This document shows positions 1-5,028 of a DNA stretch of 5,529 bases, piece after piece (position 1 is the first letter of the stretch; every line of letters starts with the position of its first letter). Below the pieces are notes generated by a model, which saw only the letters and a list, made by a program, of their open reading frames with translations, was not told where the DNA came from and made no database searches. The position numbers were made by a program, and so were the translations under genes. Source of the DNA: Ruminococcus sp. (GTDB taxonomy: Bacteria; Bacillota; Clostridia; Oscillospirales; Ruminococcaceae); assembly GCA_003488415.1 (NCBI GenBank), contig DNLQ01000051.1, positions 1 through 5,529 of the forward strand, written 5' to 3'.

Positions 1-2429
1 AGACTACTGCTGCACCTAAAGTCACTACGGTAAAGACTACCGCTGCACCTAAAGTCACTACGGTAAAGACTACCGCTGCACCTAAAGTCACTACAGTAAA
101 GACTACCGCTGCACCTAAAGTCACTACAGTAAAAACAACAGCTTCTCCAGAAGTCACTGAAATAATAACAAGTGCCAGACCGGAAGTAACAACCATAGCA
201 GTACCCGAAGAGCCTCCTGTGGTCACAACAGAGCTCAACGAGGACAAGGTGATGTCTGTGCGCCTGAGTACATATGAACTGAAACTCAATGTACTCCAGG
301 GAGGCTCTGTCACTGTAACGCTCCTGCCTCCTACAGCTCCGAATACTGCTATAAGGTGGAGCTGCTCAGACAACAGCATCGCAGCCGTTGATTATGACGG
401 CTGGATACTTGGTCTCAAGGAAGGAAACTGTATCGTTACAGCTACAAGCCTTGATAATCCTGACGTGAGTGCTGCTATCAGAGTAACTGTCACTGATCCG
501 AACCGCATAACCGACATCCGTGCTTCTAAAACAAGCATGAGGATAAAGGAAGGGGAAGGGGACGTGTCCAATGTTACCCTGTTTCCTTTAACAGCCCGTG
601 ACCGCACAGTAAACTGGTACAGCGACAACGTGGAAGTCGCCGTAGTTGACGAGCTTGGCTGGGTGACAGGCATTAAGCCCGGTACCTGTAATATCACAGC
701 CGTGAGCCGTAACAACAGCGATGTGAAGATAGTAATACCTGTTACGATATACTCTGACACACCGGTAACTGAGCCGGCATCTGCTGCACCTCCTGTAACA
801 TCACATCCTGCAACAGCTATTCCGGAAGCTCCGACCGCTGCGCCTGTTACTTCACAAACTGCCGCAGCCGTACCGGAGACAGTTCCTGCGGCAACATCCG
901 TCGCAGTTCCCGCTACAACTGTACCGACAACAACTACGACCACAACCACAACCACTACAACGACAACTACTGCCGCTGCAACTACCATCGTGACAACAAC
1001 CACAAAAGCAGTGACTACTTCTGCTCCTGTGACTACTACAGCCGGGGAAGATCCCACAAAGATCACCTCTATATCCCTCTCAAAGACTGAGATAAATATA
1101 GGGGTTTACGAGGGGGACATTTCCTATGTGACCATGTATCCGAAAACGGCTTACGACAAGCGTGAGAAGTGGGTATCATCTGATCCGACCATAGCTACAG
1201 TTGATAATGAAGGCTGGATCTACGGACTCAGGGAAGGAACCTGTATAGTTACTGTAACAAGTGTGAACAACCCTGCGGTAAAGGCTGATATAGTAGTTAC
1301 AGTAAAGGAACCGAAGGTCGAGGAGATAAAGCTGTCTGTATACAGTCTGGATCTGGCAGTAGGCGAAGGAGGCATATCCTACGTTACTATGCTGCCGGCA
1401 AATGCTCCCGACAAGAGCGAGATATGGACGGTCTCAGATCCGTCCGTGGCTTCTGTTGATGACGAAGGCTGGGTAGTCGGAAAGAGCGACGGCGTATGCA
1501 CCGTTACAGTAAGGAGCAGGGCAAATCCAAGTGTCAAGGCTGAGATAACTGTAACTGTAGGTACAGGCTATTCATCATCATCATCATTCTCCGACGATCC
1601 TCTCAGAGTAGAGGCGATCATGCTGAATACATATGCTATGGAGCTTGGTATCGGCTCGGGCGGAAGCGCACAGGTGACGATGTTCCCGATAAACGCTACC
1701 GACAAGAGCGAGATATGGACTACATCGGATCCCTCCGTAGCAATTGTTGACGACTGGGGCTACATTATCGGAAAGAAAGCCGGGACCTGCACCGTTACAG
1801 TAAGGAGCAGGGCAAATCCCAGCGTCAGAGCGGAGATACAGGTAACTGTAAGAGGATCCGCTGCGGTCAGCACAACAGTACCTGCCTCAGCGTCTCACAG
1901 GGTACGTGTTGAGAATGGTATCACTTACATAGACGATATACTTGTAGTCAATAAGAGCTACAGTCTGCCGGCTGACTACAGCCCCGGCATAAATGCAACA
2001 GCTGCACATATGTTCACTGTTATGGTCTCAGACGCAAAGAAGGAAGGACTGTCCATCACCTACACTTCCGGATTCCGTTCCTATGCCTATCAGGATGCGC
2101 TGTACAAGGATTATGTCAGTCAGTACGGACAGGCAGCAGCAGACAGATTCTCAGCCCGTGCAGGACATTCCGAGCATCAGACGGGACTTGCCATTGACGT
2201 GAATACAGCCGATGATTCCTTTACAGGAACTCCCGAGGCGTACTGGCTGGAAAAGCACGCACACGAGTACGGCTTCATCGTCCGTTATCCTGCCGGTAAG
2301 GAAGCTGTAACAGGCTTTCAGTATGAACCCTGGCACATAAGATACCTGGGAGTACAGACTGCCACAGCAGTCTATAACAGCGGACTGACGCTGGAAGAGT
2401 ACCTTGGTATAGATTCATATTATCACTGA
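1..2429 (+). CDS. Exported Big_2 Ig-like repeat protein with C-terminal VanY-type D,D-carboxypeptidase (5'-partial)
   Basis: The reading frame is open from base 3 to the TGA at 2427-2429, so the 808 visible residues are only the C-terminal part; the start and any signal peptide lie upstream. Domain order in visible residues: 11-residue Thr/Ala/Pro/Lys/Val repeats 1-66; Big_2 domains at about 83-165, 169-250, 354-435, 439-519 and 536-616; a Thr/Pro/Ala linker 251-353 with 15 consecutive Thr; a peptidase M15/VanY domain about 636-808. The peptidase has SGFRSYAYQ (689 on), the zinc motif SEHQTGLAID (His725, Asp732) and EPWH (catalytic Glu775, zinc His778), so it looks active. By family it removes the terminal D-Ala of peptidoglycan stem peptides outside the membrane; the Ig-like domains probably hold it in or reach through the wall. 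No sortase signal or dockerin is seen at the C-terminus. The family call is firm; its substrate and wall attachment are inferred. It ends in its own terminator. Confidence 0.9.
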   Translation, partial: TTAAPKVTTVKTTAAPKVTTVKTTAAPKVTTVKTTAAPKVTTVKTTASPEVTEIITSARPEVTTIAVPEEPPVVTTELNEDKVMSVRLSTYELKLNVLQGGSVTVTLLPPTAPNTAIRWSCSDNSIAAVDYDGWILGLKEGNCIVTATSLDNPDVSAAIRVTVTDPNRITDIRASKTSMRIKEGEGDVSNVTLFPLTARDRTVNWYSDNVEVAVVDELGWVTGIKPGTCNITAVSRNNSDVKIVIPVTIYSDTPVTEPASAAPPVTSHPATAIPEAPTAAPVTSQTAAAVPETVPAATSVAVPATTVPTTTTTTTTTTTTTTTAAATTIVTTTTKAVTTSAPVTTTAGEDPTKITSISLSKTEINIGVYEGDISYVTMYPKTAYDKREKWVSSDPTIATVDNEGWIYGLREGTCIVTVTSVNNPAVKADIVVTVKEPKVEEIKLSVYSLDLAVGEGGISYVTMLPANAPDKSEIWTVSDPSVASVDDEGWVVGKSDGVCTVTVRSRANPSVKAEITVTVGTGYSSSSSFSDDPLRVEAIMLNTYAMELGIGSGGSAQVTMFPINATDKSEIWTTSDPSVAIVDDWGYIIGKKAGTCTVTVRSRANPSVRAEIQVTVRGSAAVSTTVPASASHRVRVENGITYIDDILVVNKSYSLPADYSPGINATAAHMFTVMVSDAKKEGLSITYTSGFRSYAYQDALYKDYVSQYGQAAADRFSARAGHSEHQTGLAIDVNTADDSFTGTPEAYWLEKHAHEYGFIVRYPAGKEAVTGFQYEPWHIRYLGVQTATAVYNSGLTLEEYLGIDSYYH
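3..200 (+). repeat. 33-bp tandem repeat coding an 11-residue stalk unit
   Basis: Four near-identical 33-bp units (3-35, 36-68, 69-101, 102-134) each encode TTAAPKVTTVK and differ only at third codon positions. Two decayed units follow (135-167 and 168-200), reading TTASPEVTEII and TSARPEVTTIA. The array is in frame and starts at or before the window edge, since bases 1-2 fit the end of another unit. It is probably an extended, possibly glycosylated, wall-spanning stalk, and the near identity suggests recent slippage or unequal crossover. Confidence 0.92.
249..752 (+). repeat. Big_2 Ig-like domains 1 and 2
   Basis: Two tandem bacterial Ig-like domains (249-497 and 507-752) of about 82 residues each. 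Each has the family pattern: a first strand with alternating hydrophobics, a VTLxPxTA strand, a Trp strand (RWSCSD, NWYSDN), then VD..GW, G...GxC and a closing VTV/VTI strand. They are much more diverged from each other than domains 4 and 5 are. Confidence 0.85.
753..1061 (+). repeat. Thr/Pro/Ala-rich linker with 15-Thr run
   Basis: This in-frame, low-complexity coding segment separates Big_2 domains 2 and 3. Its core (927-971) is 15 consecutive Thr codons using all four ACN codons in mixed order, so the protein run is kept without a pure DNA microsatellite. Such Thr-rich linkers are common in secreted proteins of Ruminococcus, where they act as flexible, often O-glycosylated spacers; glycosylation here is inference. 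Confidence 0.85.
1062..1850 (+). repeat. Big_2 Ig-like domains 3, 4 and 5
   Basis: Three further Ig-like domains (1062-1307, 1317-1559, 1608-1850) with the shared pattern YVTM.P, W..SDP(S/T)(V/I)A, VD..GW/Y, G.C.VTV.S..NP.V and VTV. Domains 4 and 5 share exact DNA blocks at a constant 291-base offset: 20 bases at 1410/1701 and 32 bases at 1497/1788. This points to a recent domain duplication. A short Ser run (TCA codons, 1572-1586) separates domains 4 and 5. Confidence 0.88.
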
Positions 2430-2436
2430 TAAGAAG

Positions 2437-2466
2437 AGCCGCTGACACAGTTCAGCGGCTTTTTTT
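2437..2466 (+). terminator. Intrinsic terminator of the VanY-type gene
   Basis: A perfect 9-bp stem (2437-2445 AGCCGCTGA with 2452-2460 TCAGCGGCT) and a 6-base loop run directly into a T tract (2460-2466 has seven T if the last stem base is counted). It starts 8 bases after the stop codon, so it ends the upstream gene and insulates the regulatory region that follows. Confidence 0.93.
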
Positions 2467-2470
2467 AAGA

Positions 2471-2485
2471 ATGATGAAACATCAT
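2471..2485. repeat. Short perfect inverted repeat
   Basis: ATGATG and CATCAT (2471-2476, 2480-2485) flank a 3-base spacer just after the terminator. It could be a weak protein-binding dyad or chance; nothing else supports a role. Confidence 0.35.
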
Positions 2486-2514
2486 ATCTTCACCCGGCAG
2501 ATTCGCAGACTGAG

Positions 2515-2577
2515 ATCAACAATAAATGGTCAGCTACCTTTTCTTGTTGATTATTGCGCCCGCTTGCCGATTATTGC
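2515..2577. repeat. Inverted and direct repeats upstream of the first intergenic promoter
   Basis: ATCAACAA (2515-2522) is inverted as TTGTTGAT (2544-2551) across 21 bases. The segment GATTATTGC then occurs twice in direct orientation at 2549-2557 and 2569-2577, exactly 20 bases apart (about two helical turns). The block ends 18 bases before the -35 element of the promoter at 2596, where an upstream regulator would bind. The repeats are directly visible; the operator role is inferred. Confidence 0.4.
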
Positions 2578-2595
2578 TGATAAGTCTGAAAGATA

Positions 2596-2624
2596 TTGAC
2601 ATTTTTTGGTTACTGTGTTATCAT
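2596..2624 (+). promoter_or_regulatory. Sigma-A-type promoter (TTGACA, 17-bp spacer, TATCAT)
   Basis: A perfect -35 TTGACA (2596-2601), a 17-base spacer holding a T6 run, and TATCAT (2619-2624, 5 of 6 matches to TATAAT) predict transcription starting near 2631. No convincing gene starts within the next 500 bases, so it drives either a noncoding RNA or a long leader of the VTC/DUF4956 operon. Confidence 0.7.
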
Positions 2625-2630
2625 AAGAAT

Positions 2631-2978
2631 GAAGATAAAGATGCTTGAAAAATATAAAACAATAAGCATTGCCGATGCAGAAATGATTTAGCGATATACT
2701 GTACAATACTGATAATCGCCGGAATCATGGGATGTATCGGATCATAAAAAAGGGAATTGGCATATAGCCGGGACGTAATCAATGAAGGTGCATAATACCG
2801 CTGCCTGCTGTAGAGAAGCAGTATGACGGTACAGCTCCATAAGTCATCATTGTGTCATGATCTTACCATAAAGGGCGACGGAAAGGTAAGGCGGGATTCT
2901 TAAAACAGATCATGAAAGTCTCTGAATATCAAGCATTGCAGCGGTCTCAGGGGCTTTTCTCAGGGGACTGCTTTTTTT
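2631..2978 (+). ncRNA. Candidate structured leader or small RNA (family not recognised)
   Basis: This stretch lies between a good promoter and a seven-T run (2972-2978), has no plausible protein gene, and contains several perfect inverted repeats: ATGCTT/AAGCAT (2641-2646, 2664-2669); TACCG/CGGTA (2796-2800, 2827-2831) enclosing CTGCT/AGCAG; TCATGATCT/AGATCATGA (2855-2863, 2907-2915) enclosing TACC/GGTA (2864-2867, 2885-2888); and an 11-bp helix 2915-2925 with 2947-2957. I looked for hallmark motifs of T-box, SAM, cobalamin, c-di-GMP, RNase P, tmRNA, SRP and 6S RNA and could not match any. If the T run terminates, the product is about 350 nt; if read through, it is the leader of the polyphosphate-type operon. 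Strand and ends are inferred from the promoter and T run. Confidence 0.35.
2915..2978 (+). promoter_or_regulatory. Possible attenuator: competing hairpins before a T7 run
   Basis: One helix pairs 2915-2925 (AAAGTCTCTGA) with 2947-2957 (TCAGGGGCTTT), 11 bp including two G-U pairs. A competing terminator-like helix pairs GCAG 2938-2941 with CTGC 2968-2971 and TCTC 2945-2948 with GGGA 2964-2967, around a 3-base bulge, directly before T7 at 2972-2978. They share bases 2947-2948 and interleave, so they cannot both form. The sequence TCAGGGG occurs twice (2947 and 2960), which lets the left arm choose partners. The terminator stem is bulged and only moderately convincing. Confidence 0.35.
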
Positions 2979-3015
2979 CATAAACAGCTCACGGGAGCTT
3001 TTAATGCTTATGAAA
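2976..3015. repeat. Nested inverted repeat after the T7 run
   Basis: TTTCATAA (2976-2983) is perfectly inverted as TTATGAAA (3008-3015) and encloses a small hairpin AGCTC/GAGCT (2986-2990, 2995-2999) with loop ACGG. Only four T follow the inner hairpin, so it is at best a weak terminator. As DNA it could be a dyad binding site; as RNA it extends the structured leader. Confidence 0.5.
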
Positions 3016-3058
3016 GTTCACCTGTTATACACATTTTATTCAGCATTGTATCAAGTAG

Positions 3059-3102
3059 TTAATGATTGCTTTAAGATTATTTTAAGATAGCGGGATTATA
3101 AT
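3059..3102 (+). promoter_or_regulatory. Activator-type promoter: three 11-bp-phased repeats plus TATAAT
   Basis: A perfect -10 TATAAT lies at 3097-3102, but no -35 box is found at 16-18 bases (the sequence there is AGATTA-like). Instead three direct repeats start exactly 11 bases apart: TTAATGAT (3059), TTTAAGAT (3070) and TTTAAGAT (3081). Direct repeats with 11-bp phasing overlapping a missing -35 are the hallmark of OmpR/PhoB-family response-regulator sites, including PhoB and PhoP boxes, which activate without a good -35. The predicted start near 3109 gives a leader of about 76 bases for the VTC gene. The repeats and TATAAT are seen directly; the regulator family is inference, and phosphate control a guess from the gene's likely role. 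Confidence 0.55.
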
Positions 3103-3184
3103 ATAACCAGAAAATAACAATGAAAGGAGCGGATCCGGAGCGGCAGTACAAACGCCCTTAATGGACTGACGTGACCGGGATGAT

Positions 3185-3976
3185 ATGGCAATAAACACAT
3201 TTGCACGAAAAGAAGTTAAATTCCTCCTTGATATGTATCAGTATGAAGGACTTATGGAAGTTATAAACCAGTACATGAACCCCGATAAATACTGTGTTGG
3301 CGGTAAAGAGTACGGCATATACAATATCTACTACGATACCCCGGATGATTTTCTTATAAGAGAATCTCTGTCAAAGCCGTACTACAAAGAAAAGCTCAGA
3401 CTTCGCAGCTACTATTCACCTGCTGCACCTGACGATCTGGTATTCCTGGAGGTAAAGAAGAAAATAGGCGGCATCGTTACAAAAAGACGTGTGTCTATGA
3501 CTCTGGAGGAATCAGACGAGTACTTTGCGACACGCAGAAAGCCTGAGGCAACAAAATATATCACTCAGCAGGTGTTCAGGGAACTGGACGTTTTCCTGGA
3601 TCACTATCCCGTTGCTCCCAAGCAGTACATCAGCTATCAGAGAGAGGCGTTCTTCGGCAAGGACAACAGCGATTTCCGCCTTACCTTTGACCGTAAGATC
3701 ACAGAGAGAAGATTTGATCTCCGGCTTGACCACGAGAGCTATGGCAACTACATCATAGGCGACGATCAGCGGCTTATGGAGGTCAAGGTATCGGATGCCA
3801 TGCCCGACTGGCTGGTAGAAAAGCTGTCTGAACTGAAGATTTACAAGATCAGCTTTTCCAAGTACGGCAAGGCATATACGAATTTCATCAAAGAGCAGGC
3901 TATGAACAGGAATCACATATATATTTCCGGCGTGTCAATGGTGAATGACAGAATCTTAATGAACAGGAGCGTATGA
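3185..3976 (+). CDS. VTC-domain protein, polyphosphate polymerase-like
   Basis: The 263-residue soluble protein covers a whole VTC domain, the catalytic fold of yeast Vtc4 that makes polyphosphate from ATP inside a tunnel lined with basic residues. Family landmarks in order: ARKEVKF (7-13), YYDT (49-52), KLRLR (70-74), FLEVKK (87-92), TKRR (99-102), YQREAF (151-156), RLTFDRKI (165-172), LMEVKV (197-202, Glu199 being the likely metal ligand), and FSKYGKAY (224-231). All the basic and acidic tunnel positions I can recognise are present, so it is probably active, though most bacterial members are untested. ATG at 3185 is the only in-frame start after the stop at 3167, but its Shine-Dalgarno is poor (GGGA, 3177-3180), while a strong AAAGGAG (3123-3129) sits too far upstream. 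There is no signal peptide, so it is cytoplasmic. The DUF4956 gene follows after one base, so the two are surely cotranscribed. Confidence 0.85.
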   Translation: MAINTFARKEVKFLLDMYQYEGLMEVINQYMNPDKYCVGGKEYGIYNIYYDTPDDFLIRESLSKPYYKEKLRLRSYYSPAAPDDLVFLEVKKKIGGIVTKRRVSMTLEESDEYFATRRKPEATKYITQQVFRELDVFLDHYPVAPKQYISYQREAFFGKDNSDFRLTFDRKITERRFDLRLDHESYGNYIIGDDQRLMEVKVSDAMPDWLVEKLSELKIYKISFSKYGKAYTNFIKEQAMNRNHIYISGVSMVNDRILMNRSV

Positions 3977-3977
3977 A

Positions 3978-4727
3978 ATGTTTGAACATGGTTTTTTTGG
4001 AAACGTTTTATCCAAGTATTATGAGAGCGATACGGATATATTCTCCGGAAGCTCATCCACATCTATAATCGACACTATCAAGCCTGGCGAGTTCTTCCTC
4101 TGTGTAGGTGCAGCACTTGTAATGGGATTCCTGATAAGCCTTATCTACATGGCGACTCACCGCAAGGAGGGCTATTCACAGAGCTATGTGCTCACCATGA
4201 TAATGCTTCCCACTATCGTGGCACTGATACTTCTTCTTATCAATACCACAGCAGGAGCGCTGAGCCTTGCAGGTGCATTCACTCTTGTACGATTCAGGAG
4301 CGTAGCCGGTGATCCGAGAGACATAGCCTATGTGTTCTATGCAATGGCTGCCGGAGTTGCCTGCGGTATCGGCTACGTCGGATTTGCTATAGTATTCTTC
4401 GTAGTCCTCGGTATCGTACTCTATGCACTTTCAGTCATAGACTTCGGCGGTGCAAAGAAGAGACACATGACACTGAAGATCTCTATACCTGAGAATCTCG
4501 ACTATCAGGGCGTTTTCGAGCCTGTACTCAATAAGTACACGGAGTTCCACAAGCTCAGGAGAGTCAAGACCACAAACTTCGGCACACTGTTTGAGCTTAT
4601 CTACAGCGTTGATGTGAACGACAACATAGACCAGAAGAAGTTCATTGACGAGTTAAGAGCACTTAACGGCAATATGACTATAAACCTCGTATTCTTCCGT
4701 TACGACGACAAGATCTACGAGAACTGA
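3978..4727 (+). CDS. DUF4956 family membrane protein
   Basis: The 249-residue integral membrane protein starts with ATG one base after the VTC stop, behind AGGAG (3965-3969, 8-base spacing) inside the end of the VTC gene, a sign of translational coupling. Hydrophobic segments lie at about 38-59, 70-89, 116-133 and 135-154. Between the second and third is the family signature GAFTLVRFRS (99-108) followed by DPRDIAYVF (112-120). The RFRS/RDI layout recalls MgtC/SapB proteins, and the soluble tail (160-249) looks like a small alpha/beta cytoplasmic domain. DUF4956 genes commonly neighbour VTC genes, often also with a CotH-like kinase gene. The inferred role is a membrane partner, anchor or channel for the VTC enzyme; no biochemical function is established. 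Length is normal and nothing looks broken. Confidence 0.85.
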   Translation: MFEHGFFGNVLSKYYESDTDIFSGSSSTSIIDTIKPGEFFLCVGAALVMGFLISLIYMATHRKEGYSQSYVLTMIMLPTIVALILLLINTTAGALSLAGAFTLVRFRSVAGDPRDIAYVFYAMAAGVACGIGYVGFAIVFFVVLGIVLYALSVIDFGGAKKRHMTLKISIPENLDYQGVFEPVLNKYTEFHKLRRVKTTNFGTLFELIYSVDVNDNIDQKKFIDELRALNGNMTINLVFFRYDDKIYEN

Positions 4728-4758
4728 GCGACAAAGTAATCTTCACCCTCCCTATTCA

Positions 4759-4799
4759 GGAAATGTCAGACTCCCTGTCCTGCGAGTCTGACTATTTCC
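4759..4799. repeat. 15-bp hairpin downstream of DUF4956 gene, no U tract
   Basis: GGAAAT plus GTCAGACTC (4759-4773) pairs with GAGTCTGAC (4784-4792) plus ATTTCC (4794-4799), leaving a single bulged T (4793) and a 10-base loop. It lies 31 bases after the DUF4956 stop, where a terminator is expected, but is followed by CATATAATG rather than a T run. It may act as an mRNA 3'-end stabiliser or factor-assisted terminator. The rest of the 301-base gap (4728-5028) holds only the promoter and dyad listed separately. Confidence 0.7.
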
Positions 4800-4967
4800 A
4801 TATAATGATGTATTTCAATCATAGCATACAGCTTTCCGCCTTGAGTTACAGAGCGGTCTTATGGATCATCTGAGCAGGTGGACGGGGAGCTTGTATGACA
4901 TCAGCATTTCTTTATTATGTACACGATCAGAACACGTCAAACAGATGCTCTAAAATTCATGTATCAC

Positions 4968-4997
4968 TTGACAGCTGGCTGGCGTGAGTACTGCAAT
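4968..4997 (+). promoter_or_regulatory. Probable promoter of the lipoprotein gene
   Basis: A perfect -35 TTGACA (4968-4973) and a weak -10 TGCAAT (4992-4997, 4 of 6) are separated by 18 bases. Transcription would start near 5004, giving a leader of about 25 bases. The poor -10 leaves the call moderate. A weaker alternative is TATTAT at 4913-4918 with TTGTAT at 4891-4896. Confidence 0.45.
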
Positions 4998-5000
4998 GAA

Positions 5001-5015
5001 ATATGTAAAACATAT
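5001..5015. repeat. Perfect dyad ATATGT-AAA-ACATAT next to the SD
   Basis: A 6-bp inverted repeat with a 3-base centre lies between the predicted -10 and the AAGGAG ribosome binding site (5016-5021) and spans the likely transcription start. It is well placed for a repressor operator, or for a small hairpin at the 5' end of the message. It is AT-rich, so chance is not excluded. Confidence 0.4.
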
Positions 5016-5028
5016 AAGGAGAAATACT

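Noticed and set aside
3..134. CRISPR-like array
   Set aside because: The 33-bp units are directly adjacent with no spacers and are coding repeats in frame.
219..221. GTG codon as start of the VanY-type gene
   Set aside because: The frame is open upstream to base 3, the residues before it form the same stalk repeat, and there is no SD. It is an internal Val codon.
392..1066. Minus-strand open frame of 224 codons
   Set aside because: It is a Val-rich shadow of the Thr-rich linker (ACN codons read backwards), with no RBS or family resemblance.
1993..2202. Alternative-frame ORF inside the VanY domain, plus similar shadows at 3512-3916 and 3525-3758
   Set aside because: All lie in other frames or strands of well-supported genes and lack RBS and recognisable domains.
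2629..2691. 20-codon frame MKIKMLEKYKTISIADAEMI
   Set aside because: The ATG falls at the predicted transcription start without any SD, so it would need leaderless translation; no other support.
2915..2978. T-box leader or other known riboswitch
   Set aside because: No TGGNACCGCG-type T-box sequence and no hallmark core of SAM, cobalamin, c-di-GMP or similar classes could be found by eye.
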